Assembly (NCBI GenBank): GCA_000442125.1
Contig: KE546975.1
Span: forward strand, 682,001 to 746,000
Origin: Opeltia flavorubescens
Lineage: Eukaryota; Ascomycota; Lecanoromycetes; Teloschistales; Teloschistaceae
Length of the DNA stretch: 64,000 nucleotides
Reading direction: 5' to 3'
Shown here: positions 29,872 to 44,000 of the stretch, one piece after another
Layout: every line of letters starts with the position of its first letter
How positions within the stretch are numbered: the stretch's first letter is position 1
Translations under genes and position numbers: made by a program
The notes under the pieces: generated by a model
The model's database searches: none
The model's input: only the letters and a program-made list of their open reading frames with translations
Told to the model about the DNA's origin: nothing

Positions 29872-30235
29872 CACTGGGCCACCGTCCCATTGGGATTTTG
29901 CTGCTGGCAGCTGGCAGCTGGCAGCTGGTAGGGCTGGCAACTGGTAGGGCTGCCAGCCAGCGTAGTACGGCTAAAACTTCTACGCGCTATAGCGCAACCG
30001 GTTTTCGTCCGATTTTAATAATTTTTATATTATTAGAATGCGCTTGTTAAGCGCTTTAAAATAACCTATTATATATACTACTGTGCACGAAATTGACGAA
30101 GTTATTCAGCTGTAAAAAAACCAGCTATTTTAGTAGTTAGGGGCGCTAACCGGATTTGTAACTATAAACGTTTAATATTAACTGATAAAGTTTATACTTA
30201 TTTCGGGTCGGGAAGCCGATAAGGGACGTTTTCTA
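29872..30235. other. GC-balanced island that escaped RIP
   Basis: About 360 bp in which CpA and TpG are common, in strong contrast to tens of kilobases on either side. It opens with cactgggccaccgtccc and carries three perfect 7-bp repeats plus a hairpin (ggctggca at 29,932-29,939 pairing with tgccagcc at 29,951-29,958). The right part (about 30,160-30,235) is more AT-rich but still holds GC-rich words. No matching inverted end, open frame or RNA gene was found. It may be a short non-autonomous transposon that arrived after RIP or was too short to trigger it; RIP generally needs duplicates of several hundred bases. Confidence 0.8.
29904..29928 (+). repeat. 7-bp tandem repeat (CTGGCAG)
   Basis: Three exact copies of CTGGCAG and a partial fourth, followed by diverged GGCTGG-type units up to about 29,960. 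They lie inside the RIP-free island, in its most GC-rich part. Confidence 0.9.
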
Positions 30236-33200
30236 ATATATATATAATAAAATATTACCGTGTATTTTTATTAGATAAAATATTTTTTATATAATTTACT
30301 TCTTATTTAATAATTTATCCGGTTCCGGTAATTATAAAAATATAATAATAATAAAATTAAAGTCGTTATATATATAATAGAAAATAATATTATATTTATT
30401 TTTAATTATTTTTAAAATTTATATTATTTCTATAATAAAATTAATTTATTTTAAATTTATTTATAGATTTTTATTATTTATTATTAATATAAAATCTTGA
30501 ATTATATTATAAATATTTTTAATAATTAAAAATAATAATTATAATTATTTTAAAAAATTATTATTTTTAATTTTAAACTTTACAATTATTTTAAAATATT
30601 TTTTTAAATTTTTTAATAAAAATTATATTTATTTATTTAAATTTATAATTAAAATCTATTTTTTATTTAATAAATATTTATATTTAAATATTTTTTTAAT
30701 TAAACTAATATTTTAAAAATTATAAATAAATAATTAAACTATATAATTTAAATAAATAGAATTTTTTTAAATTTTTATCCTTTTAATATTTTTTATTCTT
30801 TTAATATTTTAATATTATTCCGTTTATTTCGCCTTTAAAATTTTTATTATTTTTTAATATAATTATAAAAACTTTTTATATTTTTATAACCGCTAATTAG
30901 AATTTTATTAATAATATTAATACTATCGATATTAGTACTAAACTTAAACTATTAGATATAAATTATTTTAATTTCTATTTATTAAAAGCTATTTATAATA
31001 AAAACAATTTTATTATTATAAAATAAGATATTTATTTTCGCGATATATATTTTTTTATTAATATAGCTAATAATATTATATAAATAAAAAATATAGTATT
31101 AATATATTAAAACCTTTATTTATATTTTTATAATAATATTTAAGTATAATTCTTTATAAAATTCGATAATTTCTAGTAAAATAATTTATAAATAGGCGAG
31201 AATTTAAATTTATAAAAAGAAAAATTAATAACTAGATTTAAAATATATTAATTAAATATATTAAATTTTTTTAATATAAATTAATTTATTATTAAAATTA
31301 CAAAAAAGTAATAATTTTTTATAAAATATATATAAATAGTAATTAAATATAAAAGAAACGCGGGATTTAATATCGTTAATTAGATTATATAAATCTATAA
31401 TTATCTAATACTAAAATTATAACGCGATACTAACCGATCTGGTTTTTATATAAACCTACTAGATTTTATTATCTAGCTAAAAGCTAAAAATATAGTATAG
31501 AAACGATTTTATAAATAAAAAATATAAAAAAAATAATAAAGAATCGCTAGCAATTTTATTAGGATTTTTTTTAAAATAATACCTACTAATTATAATAATA
31601 ATCCTATAAAAATTAATTATATTAATATCGTTAGCAGTACCGCTAGTAAAAGTTTTTTAGATAATAAAACGGTTCTAGATAAAATAGCGCTAGATTTTAG
31701 AAAAAGCGCTAAAATAATTTTTAGCGCACTAATTATTTTTAGCGCTAGATTAAAGTACTAAAAAATTTATATATTATTTTTATATTTAATTTATATTAAA
31801 TTGCTATTAAAATATTTATATTAATAATATAAATAATATAATTAAATTAAATAATTATAAAATCTATTATAAAAATAAAAAAAAAATAAAAAAATAAAAA
31901 AATAAAAAAATANAAAAAAATAAAAAAATAAAAAAATAAAAAAATACTAAAAACCTTTATAAATAAATATTTAATAATATATTTATAGAAAAATATTATA
32001 TTTATAACCTATATATTAGTTTTAATAATACCCGGAATAAATAATATAAAATATAGCTAATTATCTATTATAAATACCCTATATTTCTAGTAATATTTAA
32101 TAATTTAAATTAAATTTAGGATTATATACTAAATATATATAGTTATAATTCTGGAAATTATTAGTTTTTCTATATTTACCGCTAATTTATATAAAAATAA
32201 TACGCTAAAAATTATATATATATATCTCAGCGCTTTAAATTAGACTATATAATTATTTAAATATATTTATTTAATTTTAAAATATAGGTATATATTAATA
32301 CTAATAATAGGCTTTTAATTCTCGATAAAAAAATTTTATTTTTCTATTTAAATTACTATAATATAATATAAAAAACTAAATTAATAATATTATAAAATAT
32401 ATATAACCTATAAATTATTAATAAAATCGCGCGATTTAATATCTAGCTAAATAAATTTAATAGTTAAAATATACTTATAAAAATTTATCTAATAGATATT
32501 TTATAGGTAGATTTTTCAAAAAATTTATCGCAATTTATAAAATATAATACCGTTATTTATATAACGAAAAAATTTATAATAATAAAAAAAAAAGTTTTTA
32601 TTTATAAATTTAATAGTAATAAAAATACGGTTTTTATTATATATACTAATATTTTTATATCTATTTTTATAATCTATACTAAATACTAAAAAAAATAATA
32701 GATATTAATAAATTTTATAATATTAAATAGGCTTTATAAATTAAAAATAGCGTTAATAAATATTTAATTTAATTTTAACTGATTAAAATTAAATATTTAA
32801 AAAAATAGAAATATAATATTTTTAAATTAAATTTATTTTAAATAATTAAATATTAATTTTATATAAAAATAAATACCGTTATTTCCTATTTCGCCGCTAT
32901 ATACTTCTACCTTGTTGCTATACCCCCCTATATATTTTTATATATATTTTCCACGCTTTTATATATATAAGCGCTATATTACTATAGCTACTTCGAATTA
33001 TAAACTATACCGCTACCGATATACTCGTTTATTTTAATAGAAATACAATAAATTTATTAATTAAAAAAATATAAAGAAATAGGTTAGAAAATACGATTAT
33101 AATATAAAATAGAACCAGTTAAATAAATAATAAAATATTATAGTATAAATTAAAAAAAATAGAATATATATAAATTATATATATTAAACGTTTAATATTT
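30236..33200. other. Decayed sequence with a weak coding-like trace, unclassified
   Basis: Between about 30,890 and 32,700 the + strand reads as long stretches of amino acids interrupted mainly by TAA and TAG, as RIP of a former coding region would give. I recognise no protein family in it. At 31,640-31,760 AGCGCT-type words recur in both orientations, with a near-direct repeat of a taatttttagcgc-like unit. At 32,880-33,000 some C and CpA-containing words survive. In DNA this A+T-rich, amino-acid-like reading can also arise by chance. Confidence 0.35.
31878..31945. repeat. Microsatellite, 8-bp TAAAAAAA unit, with an undetermined base
   Basis: About eight 8-bp units of T followed by seven A, interrupted by an N at 31,913. 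The N most likely marks uncertain base calling or unit number in this low-complexity tract. Confidence 0.9.
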
Positions 33201-33224
33201 TTATAGTATTTTATTAGCGCTATT

Positions 33225-33242
33225 AGCAGCGAGGGCGCTGCT
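33225..33242. other. GC-rich hairpin beside the inverted repeat
   Basis: AGCAGCG pairs perfectly with CGCTGCT across a 4-base loop. It lies about 18 bp inside the inner edge of the right inverted-repeat arm (33,260) and is GC-rich in a very AT-rich setting. No function is assigned. Confidence 0.6.
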
Positions 33243-33259
33243 TTTAATATTTTTTATAG

Positions 33260-33437
33260 GTATTTATTACAGTTTTATTATAAAATACCGTTAAAAATAT
33301 ATACCTCGGTATTATTATCTAATTAGGCCTAATATATTTAATATTCTTATATTTTTTATAATAACTCTATAGAAATTTATCAATCAATTTTTCAATTATT
33401 TACTTTTTATAATATATATATTCTATACTTTAATACT
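33260..33437 (-). repeat. Right arm of a ~180-bp inverted repeat pair
   Basis: Reverse complement of 19,615-19,795, with the same blocks in the same order and differences mostly of RIP type. The two arms enclose about 13.5 kb. Just outside it (33,438-33,540) is a GC-richer stretch with several unmutated words, which has no counterpart outside the left arm. Confidence 0.75.
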
Positions 33438-36400
33438 ACGTCGGTAAAACGGGAATAATATTTTTAGCGCCAATTTTCTACCTAGGGCTAAAGGGCTCAA
33501 GATCTATAAATCCTACTCTATAATACTCGAAATTAAGTCGATTTAGTTCTAGACTTTCTTTAAACTAATATAACTTTCTATAATATAATCTTTATACTAC
33601 TAATATTTTACTTTTAATATTTTATATTATTATTATTATTAATAATTTCTAATTAATAAACTAGTTTTTTTTATAGTATTTAATATAAATAGTAATCTTT
33701 ATAACTTTAATATTTTATTTATTTTTAATATTTTGAAAACTTAAAGGGTTATTTATATTAAAAAATTTAAAATAAATATTATAAATATTATACACTCGGT
33801 ATATTTTTTCTATATATTCAATCTAGTTAATATTATTAACTAGAATATTAGTAATAAAATTATTTATTTATAATATTTAGTTATTAATTTTACTTTTATT
33901 AAATATAATTATTATAATATTAAAAAGGCCCTATTTATAAATTTAAATAGCTAGAATTCCTTAAATAGTATATATATTAATTTATTTAAATTATATACTA
34001 GTTAATTATTCTAGAAGACTATATACTAATCCTTATATTAATTTTATTCTTTTTTTTAAAAGCTTTTTAGTACGTTTTCTATATTTAAATATTTAATTAT
34101 ATATCTCGTTATATTTAAGTAGGTAAAAAATAGGATACTCTTTAATAGTACCGTCTTTAATAATATACTATAATATTCGAGTAATATTTAAGCTAATCGC
34201 TTTATAAAATTTATTATATTTTATATTAAAAGAAAATTTATATTTAAAATAAAATAAAATAAAAATATATATATCGTTTTTTATATTTAATTATTATTTA
34301 TAATCGGATATTATTTACTAGCTTTTTATTAATTTAAATAATATTTTTATATATAAATTATATTTATAATTAGCTTTTACTTTATTTAGTAATATTTTTA
34401 GATATACTCGCTATTATTATTACCCGGTTATATAAATTATATTTTTAGAATAAAAAAGTTATTTAAATTAAAAAAATCCAGTAATATTTTATATAACCGT
34501 ACTTTTATATTTAATCTAGCTTTTTTAACTAGTAGACTACTTTATAATAGTATATTAAACGTTTTTATTAAACGCCGGTTTAAAAGTATTTTTTTCAAAA
34601 AATATATACTATAGCTAAAAGTATTATTATTTATTAAAAAAAAATTTTGAAACTCGTATTAATCTAGTATAATAAAATCGTTAATACGGTTATTCTACTA
34701 GTTTAATAGTAGTATTATTATATTTTTATTATTATTATCTATTTCGAGATTTTAAACGACCGTTTTATAAATATAAATAGCTATATATTCTACTCTTTTT
34801 TTATTTTACTTTAACTATATTTAATAGTAAACTTTATATATATTTATTTTATATTACTAAATATTATATAGGATATAATTAGGGTTTTATCTTTTATAAT
34901 AGTACTTTTATATATAACTTTTCTTTTATTCGCTATAATAGCGAATAAAACAATAGTATAATAAATTATTAAAAGTATAAAATAAATTATACCGGGTTAA
35001 AATAGATTAAAGAACTTTTTTATAATTAATAAAAAACTAAAGTTTTTACTAGCTATTCGATAAAAAAATTCGATAATTATATTAATAATAATATTTATAT
35101 TAAATATTATAAACTATACTCTAATTTTAATATTAATATATAGTAGAAATATAATATAAAATTTATTTTTATAATATATTAGCGGATTATTTAAGTTATT
35201 AAATATAAAAATATATTTATAAAGTAGTTTAATTATTAAAATATAAATATTATTATTATTAATAAACTAGTAGTATAATACTACTAGTATTTTAATTTTA
35301 AATATTATATAAAATCGAAATATATTTATAAAATTATAGAATTTATTTCTATTAGTTATAATTTTATATTTATAAATTTAAAGAAATATATTTTATATAT
35401 TTTAAAGAATTTTAGTATTTTATTTATATTATTACTATATTTACAGCTTTATTTAACTTTTTTAAAGTAATAATTCTATATCTCGTTTATTATTCTATTA
35501 AAATCGGTTAGATTATAATTAAATTAAAATATATATTATTTATTTTTATTTCTACTAAATATTAATATTATTAAATATAGTTTAGCTTTTTTTATTATAA
35601 TATTATACGCGGATAAAAACCTTTTTTATAATATTAATAATATATAAAGTCCTTTTAAAAGTATTTATTATATTTATATTATTATTTAAATTCTATCTTT
35701 AACCTATAATTCGATTTATAAATCTAGATTTTTCTATAATTATTATATTCGTTAATAGTTATTAAATAATAAAGTATTACTCGTTTATTTAAATTATTTA
35801 ATAATATTAAAATATTCGAAAAATATATTAAAAAGAATAATATTTAAATTAAAAATTATTATTTTTAAATTAAGAGGGATTATTTTTAACGCGATAAAAT
35901 TTATTTAGCAGCCTATTAATATAGATAAAAAATAGATTTAGCTATACTTTAAAAATATAAAAATAGTTAGTTAATATATTATATATAGATATTAAAAATT
36001 ATATTATTATATTTTATATCTTTTTAAAAGTATTAATAAGATTTTTATTATCGATATTACTATTATAAACGATTTGTTTTTAGTTAATATAAAATATTTA
36101 TATTTTTTTAAATAATTATATTATTAGTTAAACACGCGTTACTAGTATATAATACTAGAGAAAATTACTATATATAATACGACGTTTTATAATCCCGGAA
36201 ATTCTATAAAATTAAAATTACTCTAAATATTATTATAAATATTAGTATTTTAGAGAATATTTATAAAAAACGCTAAATCGATATTAAAGAGTTTTTATAA
36301 ATAGGTATATTAATATATAATAGACGATTCTATATATAATTTATAATATTATAAATATATTTCTTTTAATTAAAAGGGAATAAATAAATAAAATATTTAT

Positions 36401-37622
36401 TTTAATAATAATAGTATTAAAATATAGTAAAATAAAGTTAATTATATATAATAAAAAAAAAAAATTAAAAAAAGAATAAAATTTAAAAAAAATACTAGTT
36501 TTTAAATAATAGAAGTTTAAAATAAAAAATTAATATATTATAATTTTATTTACAGCTAGAATTTTATTAGAATTTATTTAATATTTAAATACGAACAAAA
36601 TAAATTAAAAGAAAAATATAGAATTTAATATACCTTTAACGCGTTTTTTATTAATTATAATTTATTTAAAATATCTCCTTTATTAATATTAAAAATAATA
36701 ATTTTATATTTTTTTAAATAATTTAATTATTTTTATTTATATTTATTATTAATTTACCTTTTAACTTTTTATAATAATAAAATTTTTAGCTATAGAAATT
36801 AATAACTTTAATAAATATATAAGGTAGTATATATAAAATAACGTTTTTTATTTTATAGCCTTTAATATTCTATATATCCGCTCGCCGCCTAAAATTAAAA
36901 ATATTAAATTTTTAAATTAGCGGTAAATATAACGTTATTAATAATATTTTAATTAATTACTTTTATTTTATAAATATATTTTATATAATTTACTTTCCGC
37001 TATATAGTTTAATAATAAAATTTAATAGCTATTTACTCGCTTTAAACTTTATATAATATACCAATTAAAAAATAATATTAAGTTTATTTTTAATAATAAA
37101 TCTAAAGCGATTTTATATATTAATATATTTATTTATTTTTAATACGCGATAATTTTATTAAAGTATAAAGCTATAATATATAATAATATATAGAATATTT
37201 TAGCGCGTATAAATAAACTAGAATAGAAATTTAGTTATTTATATAAGAATAAAAAGATTTAATATTAAAAAAAGTTTATTATAATCTATTTAATATATAT
37301 AATCTAAAAATCTTTTAATAATATTAAAAATAAAGGTTTAAAATATATTAGCGATAAATTATATAAAAAAATTTTTAAAATAATAATTTATTTATATTTT
37401 TTATATAAAGAAATTATATAAATTTAAAAAATTAATATCTATAATTAATATCTATAATTTATAATAGATATTTTATTTTATTTTAAATAAAATATTATTA
37501 ATTTTATAAATCTTTCCTCGCGTTATATTATAGAATATTTACTATACTTTTTTCTTTTTTAATAGATTTTTATTAATATTAAATATAGATTAATAAAACT
37601 TTTATTAATTTTAATTAATAAT
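33438..37622. other. Decayed sequence, unclassified, possible + strand coding trace
   Basis: RIP-type sequence throughout. From about 35,600 to 36,450 the + strand reads as a fairly continuous amino-acid string broken mainly by TAA/TAG. I do not recognise a protein family and see no LTR pair, terminal repeat or transposase motif. A third, denser AT-rich stretch follows at 36,400-37,600. It is probably another old mobile element, but that rests only on its RIP. Confidence 0.35.
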
Positions 37623-38050
37623 TTAAGCTATTTTTTTTTAATATTTATACCGATTTTTATAAAATATTTAGACCGATTTTTATAAAGAATTTAGGCTGAT
37701 TTTTATAGAATATTTAGGCCGTTTTTTTTTAATATTTAAATCGATTTTTATAGAAAATTTAAACCGTTTTTTTTAATATTTAAACCGATCTTTATAAAGA
37801 ATTTAAACTGTTTTTTTTTAATATTTAAACCGATCTTTATAAAAAACTTAGGCCGATTTTTATAGAAAATTTAGGCCGATTTTTATAAAATATTTAGACT
37901 GATTTTTATAGAGTATTTAGACCGATTTTTATAAAAAATTTAAACCGTTTTTTTTTAATATTTAGGCAGATTTTTATAAAATATTTAAACCGATTTTTAT
38001 AAAAAACTTAGGCCGATTTTTATAGAGAATTTAGGCCGATTTTTTTTTTA
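37623..38050. repeat. Minisatellite, ~23-bp unit
   Basis: Around 18 head-to-tail units of roughly 22-24 bp. The commonest form has the shape GCCGATTTTTATAAAATATTTAG; a second form with a run of T after GCCG alternates with it. Unit variants are intermixed rather than in blocks. Differences are mainly C/T or G/A plus changes in T-run length. No spacer separates the units. Confidence 0.95.
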
Positions 38051-41000
38051 AAACTAGACTAGAGTTAAATTACTCTATTAAAATTAAAATCTATATACTA
38101 ACTCGTTATAATTTTAATATAAAAGGATCTCGGGGTATATTAATAGTAGATTCCCTATTTTATAGAAATTATATAAATTAAATAAATTATAAAGCTCTAG
38201 ATAATAGTATTAAAATAATTATATATATAAAAACAGTACCGTCTAGTTATATTCTAATTTAAAGTTATTTACCTAGAATTTTTTTAATTATATTATATAT
38301 AAATATATCTAATAATTATATAACTTCTATTTTTAAATATAAATAGTATATATACTATTATTATTATTTATAAACGCTTTAACTTAGTATAATATTTTTT
38401 ATTTTTTTACTAATTTTTATATTTACTTTTTTTAACGGCGTTATAAATATTATAGTCGTTTTTTTCTATTTATATTTTTTTATAATTCTATTAGCGTCGG
38501 TTACCCGATATAAAAAAATATTATTAATAATTATTAAAATTTTAGTACTAGATTCCTTTATAAATACTTTATTAAAAAAAGTTATACTTAATATTATATA
38601 GGAAGTACTAGCTAGTATTAGCGCTTATCTTTTAATACTACTATTAGTAAATATTATTAAAAAGAGGGAATTTAAATTAAATACTAGATTATAAAGATTT
38701 ATATCGTTAGTTTAATTTTATAAAATATTTAAAATAGGTTTTATATTATTAAATAACGTATTATTAATTATAAAAAAAAAAAAAAATATATAAAGAATAT
38801 ATTTTTAATAATATAGTTTTCTATAATTATATAGTTTTATATTTTTAACTATTTATATTTTTTAACTAGTAGAAAATTAACTTTTATATAGAATTAAATT
38901 TAATTTTATTTTTTAAAACCTTTTAAAATATTTTAAATTATAAATTATTTATTATTTTTTTTAAAAAATTTATTAGTCCTTATTTTATTAATAAAACTAA
39001 ATTTTTTAGCTTATATAAATAAGTAGTATTTCCGCTATCCCGTTTAATAAAATTAATAGAGATTTAATTAAAATCTAGATATTATAATTAAAATAACCCT
39101 ATTATTTTTATTATTTTTATTAAAACTTTAGTTACAGTATATCTAATATACCGCTTTTTTTTTCTATTATTATTATATTTTTACATCTAGTATATTAAAT
39201 ACTCGTCCTTTTATTTAATTAAAATATTTATAAAAATAGTTTCGAACTATTTAGATACTTTTTTATAAATAGGTTATAGTTCCTTTTTAACTATAATATT
39301 ATTAATTTTATTACCCGAAATATTACTAGTATTAATTTCGGTTTTAAATATAAAGGAAATCGTTTTATATATTTTATTATTAATATTTAAACTATTCTAA
39401 ATATAATTATTTATTTAGTAGTCGATTTTTAATTTTTTTTATATTTTTTTTCTATTAAAACGAGAGAGCGCCGTTATTTATTTAAATTTAAAAAAAATTA
39501 TATATATTATAAATTAATATTTAAATATCTATAGTTTTAAATAAATATAAAATATATATCTTTTAACGCGTTAAAAATAGAAAAAATAGTATTTTATTAT
39601 TAATAGATTAGTAGTAGAATATAAAGGGGTTTAATTATTATAAACTATTTTTAATTTATATTTTTACTAGATTAATAAAATATTTAATCTAATATAGCGA
39701 ATAGCTTTTGATAAAACTTTATAAAATATAGGGTTTTTTTTCTATTTTACCGTAGGTTTTTATAGGTCTATAAGCTATTATATATTTAGCTAGTATAATA
39801 ATATAATTATCTATAAAAGACGCTTTAATAAAATTTAAAAAATAATTTTTTTAAATTTTTAAATTAATATTTTAAATTAATTTTTATTTTATTTTAATTC
39901 CTTTAAACTAAATTAAAGGAAATATAGAATAAATATAAAATAATATTTTATTATATTTTTTCCTTTAAATTAATATCTAAAAATTATTTTATTATTAGGC
40001 TATTATATCTAGATTCCGCTTATAAATATATTTACTTTTAATTTTATTTATTTTTTATTTAAATCTAAAATACCTTATAATTTTTTAATTATTAAATTCT
40101 AATTAAAACTAGTATATCTCTCGCGATATATAGAAATATATATTCCTTTAAAATTAATATAATATATTAAATTTTCTATTTTTATAATTAAAGGTAAGTA
40201 ATCTATTAAATTTTTAGTTTTTATAATTTTCTAACTTTTTTAAAAATTTTAAATATCCGGATTCGGTTTATTAAATCCGCTATTTATATTTTAAAAATAT
40301 TAATTCTTCTAAAATCTAATATAATAAATTTAAAAAAATTATTTTTTTAATATCTTCTATTTAAATAATATTATAAACGATATTAATAAATCCGATTTTA
40401 TTAATAAATTCAATCCGTATATTCTAGATTTTTAAAAAAGTTAAAAAATTATAAAAATTAGAAATTTAATAAGTTATTTACTTTTAATTATAAAAGCGGA
40501 AAATTTAATATATTATATTAATTATAAAGGAATATTTACTTTTATATACTATAAAATATATATTAACTTCGGTTAGAATTTAATAGTTAAAATATCTAAT
40601 ATTATAAATTTAAAGAAAAAACTAATAAAACTAGATTTATTTATATATATTTATAACCGAAAGTAAAAACTAGTATTTAATTTTCGAATACTAGCTATCT
40701 ATTTTAGATTATAATATTAAAATTAAAGTATACTTTATTTAAATTATTATATAATAGTTAGTTTTATTTAAAATCTATATTATTAAATAAAAATTTAATA
40801 TTTTTATTCTAGTTTTAATTTTAAAAATTTTATTAAAAATAGATTTAAAAATTAATTTTTTAATTTTAAAATAAAAAAGTATTAAAACTTATAATTAATT
40901 TAACTAGTTTATTAAATTTATTTATTATTTTATTAAAATTTTAATTATTATTACCTTTTATAGTAATCGTATTAATTTTTTATATTAATATTAATTTATA

Positions 41001-44000
41001 GTTAATTTAATTATAAATACTTTTAATTATAAAAGAATTAGAAAAATATTTTTTAAATTATTTTATTTATTAATTTTTGAAACGTTATATCTTTAATACT
41101 AATTTATAAAAAATAAATATTAAAAAAAGCGATTTCTAATTAAATTTTTATAATTAAAGGCTTTATTATATTTTAAAATCTAACTTTTATATATTTTTAT
41201 ATAAATTTTAATAGGCTATTCTAATATTTAAATCTTATATAGTTTTTATATTCTAGTATTATTTGTATTAATATATTTAATATATTGGTTAAAAAAGGCT
41301 ATTATAATAGCTTTATTATTATTTAATATAAATAAGTACTAGAATTCTAAATTAATATAAATTATCTAGGCTATAAATTTTAAAAACTTATTTTATTATT
41401 AAACTATTAATCTTTACTTATAGGCGTACTAATATAAAATTTAAATAATAACTCGTTTTATTATTATAAATATAAATAATAAGTATTAAATAATAAACTA
41501 TTATAGTTATTATTATTTTTTATTGTAATTATATTTACTTTAACTCTTTATTAGATCTAGAATAAAGGAATTTAAATTATAAAAATAGCTTGAAATTATA
41601 TAACTATTAAAACTTTTAAACTAGCTTTGAATAAAATTTTACCGTAAACCTAAATAATAAATAGTAATAAATAATATAAAAATAAAACTATAATCTACTT
41701 TATTTTAGATCGATTTTTAAATTTATTTATATATATTAATTATTAAATACGGTTTACCGTTTAATAATAATTTTTTAAATATTTATATTTAACTTTTAAA
41801 TTCGCTAGCTTTAGAATATATCTATATTAAATTATTACTATATATTAGGCTGATTTTAACCTAGGATCTTTTTATTTAAACCGAGTAATTATATTATTTT
41901 ATTAGATTAAACTAAATACTCGGGCTAGATATTTTAATAAAAGGCGCTAATTTGGTTAATTTTTATAGTTAGTTATTAATTATTAAATTATATTTAACTA
42001 TTTAATACTCTATAATAAATAAATAATATTATAATAACTATAATTATATTTTAACGAAATATAAAATCTTTTTTTAATATATATTAAAATACCTAGATTT
42101 TTATAAAAAGCAAGCTATTATAACTCGACTGCAGTATATATAATTAAAATAAACCGAATATAATTAGCTATTAATTAAAATTATACTCGTTATATTAGCT
42201 TCTAAAATTAGAAATATTAAATTTAAAAATTTTAGTAAATACCGTCGTAGTTATAAAAATATTATAGAAGAATATAAAAATAAAAGCTTTATAGCCGATA
42301 ATATTTAAAATTAATTTAATAGTTAATTAAATAATAAATAAAATAAAATTTCTATATATATTATATTTAAAGTTAAAACTTTCGAAAATATTATAAAAAA
42401 AAAACTAAAAACCCGATTTTAATAGCCTCTATAATAGAAAATAAAGAAAATAAAAAGAATATTAAATAAGGTTTTTTCCTATTTTCCAATAATATCGATT
42501 TTATTTTTATTTATTAGCTAGTAGGGACTAATTATATTAAAAGGGATATGGATAAATTTTTTAAAAATTTAAAATTAAAATTATTTTAGAAATATATAAG
42601 CTTTAAAAATAGAAATAATTAAATAAATATATTTAACTAAATAAAATATAATATATTTTATAATAAATAGTTATAATAGTTGTTTATTATAAAGTCCGAA
42701 ATCGAAAATAAAAATTTTAATAGCTATTATATTTACTATTAAAATATTATAAGCGTTATCGAATTTTTTATTAATTATAGGCCTTTTATAAATAATTTTT
42801 TATATATACTAGTAAAGCTTTTTATAATTTAGGAATTAGATAATAATAATATTATAAAAGGAAATATACGGATATAAATAGAAATATATAAAACGGACTA
42901 GTAATAAAAAGTATAATTTAAATTAAATAAGTTTTATAAAAATATTATAATAGTTTTTATATATTTATATAATAATAAAATAAAATTAATTAATTTAATT
43001 AAAGTTTTATTATTATAGTTTATTTATTATATAATTAAAAATTTTAATATAAAGATTTAAAAATAATAAATAAAATTTAGTATAATATAACTAAATTTAA
43101 TACTAATTCCGCGAGATATTAAAAAATTTTAAAATTTAAATTTTATTATACCGCTATAAAGTTTATATTAGAATATATAATATTAAATTTAATTTATTTA
43201 ATTTTATTTATTTTATTATTAAAGGGTTAATTATATTTTATAATATTATAATATAATACGGAATATAGTATTATACTATAATATATAGATAAAGCAACTC
43301 GCTATTATTATCTAATTATAATCGGGATTTTAGCCGATTATAAAAAGTAAATTCTTATTACTAGTATTAAAATATTAATATATTATCTTATTTATAAAGT
43401 ACTAAAAAATAAATAAAAGGATTAATAAAAATATAGGTTTTAGAATTTATAAATATATAAAAAAACGATTGTTTAGATTTAATATTAAAAAACTATTAAA
43501 TAGAATAATAAATATAATATTAGATATTCTAATTATATTTATCCTATAAATAATTTTATTTAGAATTACTACCTCTTTAATATTTATATAAATATATTTA
43601 TTAATATCCTTTATTAATTATTAAAAGAAGTAATTAAAAGGTATTTTATTTTATAGATTAATACAGCCGTTAGCGCTAATAATCGGGTTAAAAAAAAATC
43701 GAAAAATAGTTCGAATAGATTATAGCTATTATATAAGTTTTTTGGAATAATTTAATTAGACTAAGCCTTTTAATATATTCTATTATTAATAAATTTTAAA
43801 TTATTCTATTATTATAATAAAATCTTTTAATAAATTAGATTTAAATATAAAGTTTTTTTATATTAGTTAATATCTATTATAATTTTATTATTAATTAAAA
43901 AATCGAGTATATTACTAGCGTTTAAAATAATTATCGATTTTATAATTATAATCTAGTTCTATTTTTATATTATAAAGACTTTAAAATTTATAAAATACTA

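Noticed and set aside
29872-30235. tRNA or structured RNA gene
   Set aside because: Only one short hairpin and simple repeats are visible; there are no A/B box sequences or cloverleaf.
35600-36450. A transposase or helicase from an uncommon fungal family
   Set aside because: The string reads fluently but no catalytic motif is recognisable, and A+T-rich DNA yields such strings by chance.
37623-38050. CRISPR array
   Set aside because: The units follow one another without unique spacers, the unit is AT-rich and variable, and the host is eukaryotic.
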